A DNA stretch of 64,000 bases from Trichuris trichiura (GCA_037903355.1 JBAJFE010000038.1:1860001-1924000); one strand, 5' to 3'; numbered from the stretch's first letter, positions 49,756-61,283 are shown. Notes: generated from the sequence alone by a model not told the origin. Translations and numbers: made by a program.

Positions 49756-52289
49756 CAGGGATTCCCGACTTAAGATATGTTCAGTTCCGGGCGCTCCATC
49801 GTAATTCGAGACGCTTGATCAACTCATTTAATGCAGAAATATTCTGCGGTCATTTCACTTGAAAGGATTCCAGCGTAGCCGTTCAAGGAGCGTTATCTTG
49901 AATTCGGTGCCGAATTGGGCTCAGATTCGGATTCAGCTTTAGGATGGGGAACGTCTCAAGCTCGGCAGCATCGAATGAAGCTCAGCTTTCGAAGGCTGAA
50001 AAGAGTAGTACGCCACTAGGTTGACCTGGGAAAATTATGGGCCACCGATTGGCAAGGTTGAAACTTTTACCTTCGGCTAGAGGAACATCTTCCGCAAGTC
50101 TGATTCTGCCGCGTAACATGTGAGATACTGAGATAGGAGAAACTTAACAGAGAAGCGGCACGAGCCTATGTTCCAACTCAGTATGTCACGATTCCCGTCC
50201 TAAGTTACTCATTCATGACTTCAGGAGAGCAAGCGCCAGCAGCCTGAGGACTAGTTATCGCAAGCTTCTTTAGTAAACATCAAGCTTTGCTTGTACATTT
50301 TTTTCATTCCTTTGTAAATTTCCATGTAGCAAGCCAGCGCCTCTTGAATTTGTCCATCTGTTTTTGCAAACCTTTCCCAATCATTGTCCATTTCTTCCAG
50401 TAACCGTACGCCAGCGCTTATAGCAGCAAAAGCCTCAGCTAGTTTTTTTGCCGTGAGTTTGCTAGTTACCGTAGGCGTAGTTCTTTCTTCTTTCCAACCG
50501 CGCCTGCACTGTTCTTCCTCTAAGTCGATCAGCTCCTCGTTGGATATCTTTTCTGCCTCAGCCTTGATAAGCTCGCGGATCTCGTCCTTTCTTATATCCA
50601 ACTGCAGCGCATGTAAAAGCCGTAAAATCCTATCGCTGACAAATCGATCGATCGCAGAGTCCTTGTCAAAATCCTCCGTCGCATCAAATATCTCTTATGC
50701 AATTCTAGGGACATCTTTCCAAGCTGCGCTCACGATTCAGATCGCTTGTAGGATTTTACGGCGTTTCCAGAACTCTCGAAGCGTTTCACCAGGTTCAAGC
50801 GCTTCCAGTGTCTGCGCGAACGCCCGCCGCAAGTAATGAGCCTTAAAACCGCCTGTGGCGCCCTGATCCATTGGCTGGATATGCGCGGTCGTGCTAGGCG
50901 GCAGGTAGATAACTTTCACGTCAGGGTGCGGGTCGCTGATATATTGCGGCTTTGCCGGAGCAGTCTTACACAAAGAGAATCTTGAACTTCATATCCTTTC
51001 CCTGCAGTATTCCTTCGTTTCTGGCACGAAACAGTTCTCAAATCAGTCGTCAAATAAGGACATCGTCGTCCAGACTCTCTCCTGCTATGATGGTAATAAA
51101 CGAGGAGAGCACTCCTCCTTACGAGCTTCTTTGATCTAGGATTCTCTGAGTGCTATATGAGAAGAGGCTTCAGCTTGGATCCTCCTGGCATTGCGGGGCA
51201 CTCCTGAATATAAGCACACTGAGACATTCAGTTTCCAGAACAAGCTAGTTTCATCGACGTTAAATAACTGCTCCGCTAAACATCCTTCCTTTTGTAATGA
51301 TGTTTAACAGCTTTTCTTTAAAAGCCACAGTAGTTTCGGCATCCGCGCTTGCAACCTCACTGCTGATTATTACACTATGAAGTTTGAAACCATCCGCGAC
51401 TTGCTGCGAAAATTTACCGCTGCGTAGGATCAACCGTGCGCTCTGCCAAGGTGTTAAACAGACCTCTGACCTTTGCTTGAAATGCTAACGGGCTAAGAAA
51501 AATGTTCTTCTGGATCTGACATTCCATCCACACGACGAGCAACTTTTCCTTATGGGTAATCAGCCCATCTCTACCCTTCGTAATGACATTGGAGCTGACC
51601 GGGGCGGACGATTTTGCTGCATCACTGATTCGTCTTTTGCTTTTCAGAATGGTTGAGATTGTGGACTGTGGCAGTAGTAACTTAAGGACAATATCCGTAA
51701 CAGACTTGCCGCTTTCGTGCTGTGCAATTGCATCCAGCTTTGTCTCAATCCTTATTGCTTTCCTCTTCTTTTTGCTTCTCAAAGTGCGCGGAACTGGAGG
51801 CTTGCATTTCTCGGGTATTATGGAATTCCGTAGTATGGGTGTTTCTGACGCTAAACCGTGCTAGCGAGTAAAGAGCTTATGCCTAACCGACTGGGAACTT
51901 GTGAACTACGAGCAAATAGAGAACACGCGCTGTCCTTATATTACACTGGCTGGGTTAATCAAAATTTGCCGCGCTCCTCATTTCTGCGTATGCATCTTCG
52001 CGCGTCAAGAGAACAGGAGACCTCTGGGAAAGCCAGGATTGCAATTTGCAATAAAGTAAGCATTTATGACAGGCACGCTCCCATTTCTTACGGATTTCTC
52101 GTGCTCGTCCTTTAATCGAACCGCCGTATTAACTATATGCAGCGTTTGTCGCCAATCACTGGTAAGGGACAAAGTCTGCCACGTCGGTGCTCGCATGACT
52201 GACCTACCTGCAACTCGTGTATTGCCACCGAAACCATCGTAAAGTCGAATCCAGCGAAGTTCCAGTCATCGCAAGTCGGAGACCCCCTG
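49756..52289 (-). mobile_element. Tigger-type (pogo/Tc1-mariner) DNA transposon, decayed
   Basis: The ends are inverted: CAGGGATTCCCGACTTAAG on the left and CAGGGGGTCTCCGACTTGCG (minus strand) on the right, the typical Tigger terminus with further tcgactttacgatgg-like sequence. About 2.5 kb, one transposase reading frame on the minus strand, broken in several places. TA follows the right end; the matching dinucleotide at the left is TG, so the TA duplication has probably mutated. Confidence 0.85.
50251..51782 (-). pseudogene. Tigger transposase pseudogene
   Basis: Three minus-strand pieces in order. N-terminal CENP-B/psq helix-turn-helix (51782-51414: KAIRIETKLDAIAQHESGKS, PQSTISTILKSK). DDE region (50973-50737: VKVIYLPPSTTAHIQPMDQG). 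C-terminal tail (50601-50251: LAEAFAAISAGVRLLEEMDN). Family proteins have LPPNTTS.IQPMDQG at this place. Frame breaks and stops between the pieces make it inactive. Confidence 0.85.
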
Positions 52290-52509
52290 TATATGCGTGT
52301 TTGCAATTACCTACCGTATGACTCCGTTACGTACAAAAACCTTTCTGTTGATTTCCATTGTTTCAATTTTTATCTCGAGCTCATTACCAGCATTGGATTC
52401 AAATTTCTTTGTTATTATATTTTGGGTTAGTTCATTAGCAAATTATCTTAGCGATACTATTGACGGAACAACTTTTCTGAACTGGTATAAAAAGTGTACC
52501 TTTTGGCAG

Positions 52510-52946
52510 AGACCACTGGCTCATCGTCCTTTGATAACGTTTCGGCGTCTTCCTCTCCAAAAACGTCTCCCGGTGCACTTCAAGGTTCTCCTGCGAGCAC
52601 AAATGCTTCCATTGCTGTGTGTGATCAAGCGATCGTGGTGCTAGCAGCAAATCAAGTATTCGTCGGGGACACAGGTTGCTACATTGTCAGCAGCTCCCCA
52701 GGCAGCGTGGTCACCAGTCAGACACCGGCGGCGTAAGTTTACATGATGCGCTCTCGGCAAGTATCCAAGCATTAACTTTTCAGCACCACCTCAGCAATTG
52801 GAAGCTCTGCTTCTAACAACCGTGGAGTTCAAATTATTCAAGTAGTTCCTCAAGTAGTTGTTGCATCGTCCAGTGAAACTGGGTTGGCTCCTTCCGCTGC
52901 CACTTATAACACCGGTTCAATGCCTAATACGGGACACCCGCGTTGA
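52510..52946 (+). CDS. two Ser/Thr/Val-rich 3' exons, probably the end of the CECR2-like gene
   Basis: Exon 52510-52732 (after acceptor ccttttggcag) and 52784-52946, joined in frame and ending in TGA. They read TTGSSSFDNVSASSSPK, VVLAANQVFVGDTGCYIVSS and VQIIQVVPQVVVASSSE. There is no start codon, so a 5' exon is needed. The last CECR2-like exon can donate at 48348 (phase 1), which matches the phase required here, and its text ([19 protein letters not shown]) is similar in composition. That would make a 4.2-kb intron containing the Penelope remnant and the Tigger element. Joining is inference. Confidence 0.5.
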
Positions 52947-53087
52947 AAATCGGCGGAATGGAAACACGTTAGCTCGCCTTACCTTACCCTAACTTTGTAT
53001 CACGCACTAAAAAGCATTCATCAGCGTAAAGTTTTTTTCTGTGACTATATGCTTTTTTGAATAATAGCATTATTTTATTTTCAAAAT

Positions 53088-55199
53088 TCAAGAAGGCCGG
53101 AGCAATTCATTAGTAGTCTCACATGGAAACGTAATGTTTGAGTTCAAATTAACTTCTCTGACAACACCAATACCCTTGGTTTTGCCATGTCGAAACAGTA
53201 AGCGACTTTCAGGTGTTATAAACTCAGGTTGACGAATGAATGTTAGGGTAACTGAGGCACTTTCGTGGCTTTTCAAAGTTCTGCTTTGATTATGCACTTG
53301 CGTGATAACTGCAGTCTGACATACGTTGCCAATATGTAGAGTTACCTGAAAATTTTCTGCAATACAACCAGACGCGTGATACATCAAGAAGACGTCTGCG
53401 CGAATTGTCCAACTGGCAACAGGCTTGCGAGAGCGACCTATCAGTACCATTCCCTTGAAAAGCACAAAGCAGTGTAACAGATTTGATAGGATTCAATCTT
53501 TTTGCTTACTTTGCGAAGTTGGAAATCACCAAGGTCACCAATGGAAACGGTTGCAAACTGAGCGGCTTGCACAACCCGACATGGGACGCGAATTCGCTGC
53601 ATACTTTTAACCACGACGGACTTGAAGTCGCCTTGCTGATTTGGACCAAGAAGCAAGCGATCGCCCTCTCGAAGCACACCTCGAGTTAGCAGTCCGCTTA
53701 CAACGTGGCCAACGCCTGGCACGCAAAATACGTCGTCAATCTGGAAATGATCAAAACTAGCCAACTTGGAATGTTACCTGCATGCTACAGCACTGCAAGT
53801 TACCTGAAATTCCACATCCTCCTGTATATTAGCCGCAGCCTGTCTTTTTGTGTCGCGCGGTGGAAGCACGTACAGGAATTTTAAGAGCTGCTCTATACTT
53901 TCGCCGGTGAGACACCGTAAATATTGGAACCAATCTAAACGCAGTCATGATTAGCGTTCAGCATCAAATGGTACGCATACTTTTGTCCTCTGAAATTTGA
54001 ACCCAGCACGAAAACATCATCGTCATTTTTGACTCGAACAGCTACTCGTCGGTAAGGTGGATTTTTCAGCGCATTCTCTATGTCATCCACTACCTTGTCT
54101 ACAATTTGCTGTGTTGCAATGTCCACCTTAGTGACGACTATGAAAACGGGAACCTCAAGAGCAAATGACCAGCTTAAATGATCCATAGTCGTGTTGGCTG
54201 AACATGGGCAAGTGAATCTTGGCAGATTTTTTTCGGACACATTACCTATGCCAATTTTTGGGTCCACAACTAGAACAACGAAGTGAGGCTTATATGCCGA
54301 AAGTCCAGATATCGTTGTTCTCATATATTTTTCATGGCCCGCTAAGTCAATGAACGTTATAACTTTCTCGGATCGATTGCATATCTCTTCGTCACAATGC
54401 TGTCGCCGATTAAGCGCCTTGAAACGGAAAAGCTGACGAGAAAGTTGGAATATTTTCGCATGAGTTTACAATGCCTTGGTTGTCGAAGCCAACTATACCA
54501 AAACTAATGGACGAGGTTCGTCCGGACAGCACCTCGTGCAAGTGTCGAAACAAATTAAGACGAGACTTCCCTCGTCCGTTGTCCAATTCTCCTTGCGTTA
54601 ACACGCCAAGTAGGGTCGACTTGCCGGAATCGTCCGATCCAAGCATGGCTATGCGAAGTTCAATGAACTGGAAAAATTGGAGCCTCGGCCATCTTTGCAT
54701 TGCTGCGTAACCTCAACTTGCCTGTTGGCTATCTGGAATCCGACGGATCAAGAATTCCGCTACTTTCAGCTTCTCGAATTCTCCTTCTCCAACTATTTTT
54801 TCCCGCAACAGCGTCACGGATGCGTTTAACCTGTGAAAAAATGAAATTACAATGTTGATGATAGCAACGCGTCACAGAACTCAGCAGCCATTCGTTTCAG
54901 CGTATTCACTGACGAGTCGAACTCGTATTTGGTTAAGCCGCGGCAGATACCGTTGTCTTGTACACCTATTTCGTAGACTGCTTCTCCATGGCCTTCTCGT
55001 AGTCGCCATTTCATTTGAGAAATTAGATGTTGCAGCCTAGCCGGCGATGGGTTCAGCAATTTCAGCTGAAAAACAATAGCATTATAGAGTGGCTTGCAGA
55101 CTGCCCGAGTGGTGGTTCGTTTTTCAGGACCATTTTCGTCCAGCGGGCTCCCTAGTTCGTTAGGAGCTGTACAGGAGTGAGAGCAGGAGAGTATTCCAT
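53088..55199 (-). CDS. GTPBP1: GTPBP1/2-like translational GTPase (multi-exon)
   Basis: Minus-strand exons near 55059-54847, 54700-54430, 54420-54000, 53920-53815, 53764-53450 and 53450-53088. Text: [21 protein letters not shown]1 [12 protein letters not shown] (GxxxxGKS) with [20 protein letters not shown]; switch region [18 protein letters not shown]3 [15 protein letters not shown]4 VTKVD; then [54 protein letters not shown]. These are GTPBP1/2 hallmarks, elongation-factor-like GTPases linked to ribosome rescue and mRNA turnover. The 5' end is unsettled; the ATG at 55199 is only a candidate. Near 53908-53913 the frame changes by one base between IFTVS and TGES, either a small error or a missed splice. 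Confidence 0.82.
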
Positions 55200-56379
55200 T
55201 GATGAAAACAGGACTTACCTAAACATTGCATCATATTGTCGCTTAGGAAAAAACGCAGAAGGGAGCTTACATGGGAGAACCGTTTTGCTTTTCCAAGCTG
55301 ACCTTTAGCCATTGGAAAAGAAGTACCAGATTGCTTTACTCTAAATGATCGGACTACTGATTGCGGCAAATTTCTCAAAATATTGTAAAGCACATTTCTA
55401 ACGTGCCTATGTCCAAATTAACTTACTTATTTTAAGTTTAAAGCGAACCATGAACTTTTATTGTAAACAGTAGGAATGCATTTTCAGCAGGACCAAAGCA
55501 TACTGTACCGCTGTTTCAAAATGGCATCTTTTGTTTTTAAGAATTCGTCTCTTGGTAAATCTACCTTAAAAAAGCTCCCTTGTCATTCTTATAATACTGT
55601 ATAAAAGTGCTAGTATTGAAAATTTACGGTTACGCGCTTTCGACCGTATACGTGATTAGGGGATAAATAGTGTGGTGTTTGGGTCTTGAGAAGCAAAAGC
55701 TCGGTTTTTGCGGGACTTCTCATTGTTTTACTTGAATGCCATATATACGAGAGTGAAGTAAAATTTACTGTCTTTTCACGTTGATTTGTTCTGAACAAGC
55801 TAGGGTGCCTGTTTTTGACAACGTAGCCAACACACTCTAGCCATGAAAATAATGATGACTTAATCCAAAGAAAGGATTAAAGTGGGCCATTCGGAATAAA
55901 CTATTGGTTCCTTTTTTGGCAAAGCAGAATATACCTTGCCATCTTTGGCAGAAACAGAAAAGTTTTGAAAGCTAAAAGCACATTCGTTATCTCTCACATT
56001 TAAAGAACGGGATAATAAACGCGTTTTTAATTGTTCAGGAGAGAGATTTAAAGCAGGAAGTTAGTTTTCCCGCCTTTTCCTGCAGCACTGCAAAATCTAG
56101 ATTCTTTCAAATTATGCTAACTGTCTTGACAAGAGTAAAGCTTTTCTTTCTATTCACAATATAGGAACTGCACGAGAGCAGATAATCTCCAGTAGCTTAG
56201 GAAGCATTATCACTCCTAGGGGAGAAGTACAGCGAAAGTGTATACTTGAGCATCTCTTGCGCACGACAGTAATCTTATAAATTGTAGACGGTCAAGTGAC
56301 AGCTTTTCGCATGGTTTTGGCAGACTGATCGACGATTTCAAATCTTGTTAATGATCTTAACCGCTTTATAAATCACAGC
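55200..56379. other. intergenic, no gene recognised
   Basis: A minus-strand ORF at 55160-55393 lacks similarity and splice support. The rest is AT-rich. Confidence 0.45.
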
Positions 56380-57441
56380 ATGGGAAAGTTTAGCAAAGAC
56401 AAACGTGACATTTACTACAGACTAGCGAAAGAGGAAGGCTGGCGAGCTCGTAGCGCCTTCAAATTGCTGCAGATCGATTCAGATTACAACTTATTCGATG
56501 GGGTACGTAGAGCTGTGGATCTGTGTGCAGCGCCCGGCAGTTGGAGCCAAGTTCTAATTCGCGAACTGTCGAAACGCTTAGGCGAAGAGAAACCGCAGAT
56601 AGTTGCCGTAGATTTACAAGAAATGGTTCCCATTCCTGGTGTACTGCAAATTCAAGGCGATATTACTTCCAAGACAACTGCCGATGACATAATTTCGCAT
56701 TTTTCCGGTTGCAAAGCCGAACTGGTAGTTTGCGACGGCGCTCCTGACGTCACCGGAGTACATGATTTCGATGAATACGTCCAAGCATCGCTTGTTTTGT
56801 CAGCCTTGAACATAAGCTTGTTCATTTTAGCAGATGGCGGTACTTTTGTATCGAAGATATTCCGCGGTCGGAATGTCACGTTGCTTCAACGTCAGTTGTC
56901 TTTTTTCTTTGAAAGTGTCGACATAGTCAAACCGCGAAGCAGTCGGGGATCCAGTTACGAAAGTTTTGTTGTTTGTCGAAAGTTCAGCTTACCAGAGAGG
57001 TTTACCCCAAATATCGACCTGCCAATATTCATGACGGACTACGACGACTCAGTTAATCAGCTTTGCGGAGCTAACCGAGTAATCATTCCATTTGTGTGCT
57101 GCGGTGACCTGTCTGGCTTTGATTCGAACCGTAGCTATAACTTGGAAAAAGGTTCGTCCAATTCCAATAGTCTTTTTCCTGTTCAAGCTCCTGTGCATCC
57201 TCCGTACGAGCATGCTGTGAAATTGAAACGGAACAATAAGTTAGCAAGAGGTAGAGCTGTTGTAGAAGAAGTTGTCAGTTCTCTTGGATCAATTAAAATA
57301 GAAGATGAGGACGGCGTACATCCGCCTGAAGAGACTCAAGGTGAAATTGAAGAAATTAGTGCGGAGGAGTTAGTTGAAATTACTTCTAACATCTTGAAGT
57401 ATATCGATACCGACGCAGATAAAACCGGATGCTGTCGATAA
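56380..57441 (+). CDS. FTSJ1: FTSJ1/TRM7-like tRNA anticodon-loop 2'-O-methyltransferase (353 aa)
   Basis: Single exon starting [20 protein letters not shown], the conserved FTSJ1 N-terminus. The RrmJ-type fold shows the K-D-K-E tetrad: Lys28 (RSAFKLLQ), Asp near 118 ([11 protein letters not shown]), Lys near 159 (FVSKIFRG), Glu near 193 (GSSYESFVV). The SAM loop is [14 protein letters not shown]. The enzyme 2'-O-methylates positions 32 and 34 of several tRNAs with partner proteins (THADA or WDR6). After residue about 220 comes a poorly conserved acidic tail. One base before the ATG is an acceptor-like ctttataaatcacag. Confidence 0.93.
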   Translation: MGKFSKDKRDIYYRLAKEEGWRARSAFKLLQIDSDYNLFDGVRRAVDLCAAPGSWSQVLIRELSKRLGEEKPQIVAVDLQEMVPIPGVLQIQGDITSKTTADDIISHFSGCKAELVVCDGAPDVTGVHDFDEYVQASLVLSALNISLFILADGGTFVSKIFRGRNVTLLQRQLSFFFESVDIVKPRSSRGSSYESFVVCRKFSLPERFTPNIDLPIFMTDYDDSVNQLCGANRVIIPFVCCGDLSGFDSNRSYNLEKGSSNSNSLFPVQAPVHPPYEHAVKLKRNNKLARGRAVVEEVVSSLGSIKIEDEDGVHPPEETQGEIEEISAEELVEITSNILKYIDTDADKTGCCR

Positions 57442-57699
57442 CGAAAAGTACTGAGCGGTAATTTCAGTCTGAATAAATACGTTGTTGTCTAAAAAGCGTT
57501 CATAAAAGTCTGCCAACAATCATTCTGCAAATAAGAGCGGATACAAACGATCACCCGTAGATTCACAGCAGATTACATCGTTTTCTCATCTATAAAACCT
57601 CCAGAAACTTTTCTCTTGTTTCTGTGGAAAGGAAAAGCTGCATTATTCATAATGTAAAAGTTTTATTACGGAATTATTCCCGTTTAATGTGCTAAATAA

Positions 57700-57737
57700 C
57701 TCCGGAGCTTTCGGGTCGACCGAGACCCGTTTTCAGT
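57700..57737 (-). ncRNA. hammerhead-ribozyme-like motif (type C, left end)
   Basis: Minus strand: CTGAAAA (one change from CTGANGA), stem II GGGTC/GACCC, GAAA, agctc/gagtt minimal stem III followed by A. The lost G8 suggests an inactive core. Confidence 0.5.
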
Positions 57738-57879
57738 GGTTGTGAGTTACTGATGTAACTTGTGCGCGTGACTTGAGTCTTCTGTCGTTTTCATGGTTTA
57801 AAGCGGGTGTTTTAAAGCTTTGTTGGGGGTTTTTCTGTTTCTATGATATGTAATTTGTCCGTTTTTTCGCATTTTTTTC

Positions 57880-60434
57880 TCATCTGCGGTGATTATTTCT
57901 CCTTTCACTTGCTCCATGTGTTCTTGTATCACGTCCAATTATGGAGCAGCAGCCGTAACGCGTCACTATATTTGTCCAAATTTTACTTACATCTGCTCCT
58001 TGGTCGCGGTTGTATGTGAGGTTGTGTCTTATGTAAAGGGCTTCTTTGATTCTTCTTAATCGTAGGTTCTTTTCATAACATAAGACTTTTGGGTTGAGCG
58101 TCTGGTTACATTCTGTGGCATGTTCTGCCACAGCAGAGGCTTGTTTGGCTTTGTGTAGTTCCATTGCCACTGCTATTGAGCATGGCCTTCGCATTGTTGT
58201 AACTTGCAAGCTTTTTTAAGTGTTCATTAAATCTATGTTCTAAAGTGTTCCCTGTTTCGCCAATATAAATTCCTGAGCAAGAGCATTCCACTGCGTATAC
58301 TAATCCTGTTTTCTTGTTTGTTGGGATTTTTGTTTTGTCCGAGCGAAGAATTGATCTAAGGTTAGGGGAGCTCTTGAAGAAAACTCTGAAACCTAATGTT
58401 CTTCCTAGCCGGGTAATTTTTTCTCCTAAGCTAGCCACATAGGGAATAACTAAGCAAGGCTGGTGCGAAGCGTTTTCTGCACTAGGTTCACGTTTGCGAA
58501 GCTTGTAGTTGAATACTTGGTTAATAAAGGACCTGGGATATCCGTTCTTGTAGAAAATTTTTCGAATGTGGTTGAAGTCTGGTTGAAGATATTCAGGACT
58601 GCATAATTTGATTGCTCGGTCAATCATTCCGGAGAGGATACCTCGCATTACTGATCTGGGGTGATGTGATGAAAAGTTGAGATACTGATCCGTGTGCGTG
58701 GGTTTTCTATATACTCTGGCTTTTAGCCCATCGTTTGGGCGAATAATTAAAGCGTCTAGAAAGGGTAGGGTGTTGTTGTCTTCTTTTTCCATTGTGAAAA
58801 CGATTTGGTTCGGGCGGATGTTGTTGAGGAATTGTAAAAATTGCTCTTTCTTTCCAGCTTTAATAATTACGAATATGTCGTCTACGTACCTTTTGAAAAG
58901 GCGTGGAGCTATGTATCTGTCTACTGTTGCGAACATTTGTCTTTCAAAGCTTTCCATAAAAGTTTCTGCTAATACTGGAGATAAGGGGCTGCCCATAGGT
59001 ACTCCGCTAGACTGTTTGTAGTACTTGTTATCAAAAGTGAAATGATTGCCTTCTTCCATGCAAAAGGAAACCAATTTGACAATGTGAAAGGGATTTAGTT
59101 TAGTTCTGGTGGGTAGACTTGTGTCTGCATTGAGGAGATTGTATAGGATCTCAAGTGTATCTGATATGGGGATGCTCGGGAATAGTTCTTTTACGTCATA
59201 ACTAACCAGAATCTCATCTGGTTCTAGGTAGTGACTCCGGATTTCGTTGACAAAAGTTTTGCTATTTTTGATAAAGGACGGCTCTTTGCCAGTAAGCGGT
59301 TTGATGATCGTTCCTAAGTATCGACTGAGTTCACTTGTGATACTATTAATGGTGGAGACTATTGGTCTCATTGGAATCCCTGGTTTGTGTACTTTTTGGA
59401 GACCATAGAGCTCAGGGGGTCTGAAGTTCGATGCAAACTTAAGATGTGTTATCATTTTGCTGATTTCAGGTTCTTTGGTCTCTGTGGCATATGTGATGAG
59501 GAGAGATCGAAGATTTTTCAGGGAAGTCTCTGTAGGGTCAGTGGGTAAAGGGGCATAATTGTTGGTGCTTAAGATAGCTGTCATTTTTTCCATTTAGGTG
59601 TTTCTGTCTAGTCGAACTATTTTATTCCCTTTATCGGCTTTAGTGATGATTCTGTTCGGTTGATTTCGAAGCTGATGTAGGCAGTTCATCTCATGTCGAC
59701 TTAAGTTAGGAGTGGCGTTGAAGCGGTGATTTAAGATTAATGTAGATAAAGTGCTTTTAATCTGTCTGGCTCTTTGTGGGTCTGTCGAAGATTGAGGTAA
59801 TGATATCGAGAATGGGTGGTCGTTTAGGGGTGGGAACGAAGTTCAGTCCCTTTTTTAGTATGGCCTTCTCATTTTCACTTATAGAGGAGGAGCTGAGGTT
59901 TACTATTGTTGTATTTAGTTCCGACTCAGTGGTCCTTTGTAAGCTATTGCTGTAGACATTTAGAGAAGTCACCGGGAAACTCGCCTGAAGTCTATCGAAT
60001 TTCCTTTTTAATACCTGTTTTTGTGTCGTGCAAACTGTTCCTGCGGCCACATCTACATGTCTGACCAAGGCTTCGTAAATTGCTCTCTGTAGTTGGTTTC
60101 TGAGGTAACTGAGTGTGTTGTTGTAGTTTGCTCTCAAATTCGCTAGTGTAAATCTGTGTTGTCTTATAACGTTTTTGAGCAGAGATAATCCAGCGGAAAA
60201 TAGGGTTCGTTTTGAGTGACTATCCACGTTGTGACCCCATTTTAGTTGAAAGCACTTCGGTAGAATTCTGTGGTCTCTGCATTTCAGTAAGAAGGTTAGT
60301 TGGCCTTGAGTAAGACCCGCTAAAGTACAAAAAAAGCGAAAAAACGGACAAATTACATACCATACAAACAGAAGACCACCAACAAAAAACTTTAAAACAC
60401 CCGCTTTAAACCATGAAAACGACAGAAGACTCAA
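57880..60434 (-). pseudogene. Penelope-like RT + GIY-YIG gene, broken by a stop and a frameshift
   Basis: Three consecutive minus-strand pieces. 60434-59757 is the N-terminal helical region (TTIVNLSSSSISENE, LKKGLNFVPTPKRPP). 59593-58106 is RT (KVHKPGIPMRPIVSTINSI, VSYDVKELFPSIP, SSGVPMGSPLSPVLAETFM, FKRYVDDIFV) plus GIY-YIG (VYAVECSCSGIYIGETGNTL). 58209-57880 is the C-terminal tail (KASAVAEHATECNQTLNPKV). Between the first two, TKADKGNKIVRLDRNT ends in TAA at about 59594; before the last there is a frameshift near 58150. Hence non-functional, but only lightly damaged. Confidence 0.9.
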
Positions 60435-60467
60435 GTCACGCGCACAAGTTACATCCGTAACTCACAA

Positions 60468-60511
60468 CCGCTGAAGACGGGTCTCGGTCGACCCGAAAGC
60501 TCCGGAGTTAT
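60468..60511 (+). ncRNA. hammerhead-ribozyme-like motif (type C, right end)
   Basis: CTGAAGA (60471-60477), stem II GGGTC/GACCC, GAAA (60494-60497), minimal stem III agctc/gagtt, then A as possible cleavage base. Best core of type C; stem I not evident. Confidence 0.6.
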
Positions 60512-60599
60512 TTAGCACATTAAACGGGAATACTTCCGTAATAAAACTTTTACATTGTGAAAACCGTACCAAGAAACCACATTTTCAAGCTGCATTATT

Positions 60600-60899
60600 T
60601 CATCAAAGTTATAGAGCCTTCGGTACAGGCCAGTTTTTGAAGTACCAAAGTCCGTATGGATGTGCACATCAAATATGAATAGAATTGTTCACGCATCATG
60701 CGATATAAAATTTTTTTAAATACCAATTTTGATCCCTTTCCCAACCAGTAGCTTTTATTTTGATGTGACGCAGATTTTCATGGCAGAAGGAGATGAGCTG
60801 TAGGAATCGCAATGAAATCGCAACGGTAACAGAAGGTCCTAATTATCTTTTACTCAAGCCATTTGCGCTCTTAAAGCGGCTTTAAACCGTTAAGATTGT
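60600..60899. other. intergenic
   Basis: No feature seen between the Penelope target duplication and the next ORF. Confidence 0.45.
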
Positions 60900-61283
60900 A
60901 TGGAATGCAATTTGAAGCTCTGTAGTATAGTCGGACAAACAGTTACAGAAAAAACCAGCAGAGCATTTTCTTGCGGAAACAGTATCGGTCGTGCTCTTAA
61001 TCATAAATTTATAGCAGTTAGGTTTATGAACTTAACAAAACATAACTTGTCATGTTTTCATGACGCAGCCTGCTTTGAAATCGGGGAGAAGTGTGTAACG
61101 AAAATGGTACTAAAAAACATGAAGAGATCGTATTTTATCCTTAGCGTGTCGGCAGGACTGCAGTTATACCACGTGACAGCAAACTGGGCTATTTATTGTT
61201 TACGAGAGAATCTGATCAAAGCTTTACAAGATTTGACCATTGAATTCAGGAAGAAGCAGGGATACCCCACAAAACTTCGATGA
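60900..61283 (+). CDS. uncharacterised 127-aa ORF, possibly a small membrane protein
   Basis: Opens with ATG at 60900. The second half has a hydrophobic segment (SYFILSVSAGLQLYHVT) and a helical charged C-terminus (ENLIKALQDLTIEFRKKQGY), which looks more protein-like than random. The first half is less convincing and might include intron sequence. Unrecognised. Tail-to-tail with the next minus-strand ORF. Confidence 0.4.
   Translation: MECNLKLCSIVGQTVTEKTSRAFSCGNSIGRALNHKFIAVRFMNLTKHNLSCFHDAACFEIGEKCVTKMVLKNMKRSYFILSVSAGLQLYHVTANWAIYCLRENLIKALQDLTIEFRKKQGYPTKLR

Larger units (their letters stand above)
57635..60599 (-). mobile_element. Penelope-like element with long inverted ends and 13-bp target duplication
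   Basis: The element lies at about 57648-60586, between two copies of aagctgcattatt (57635-57647, 60587-60599). The ends are inverted repeats of about 230 bp (57648-57880 and 60330-60586), each with a hammerhead-like core pointing outward. The interior is coding on the minus strand. Best-preserved length of this family in the window. Confidence 0.88.

Noticed and set aside
55160..55393. 77-codon minus-strand ORF as N-terminus of the GTPBP-like gene
   Set aside because: No similarity and no splice joining it in phase to the first recognised exon.
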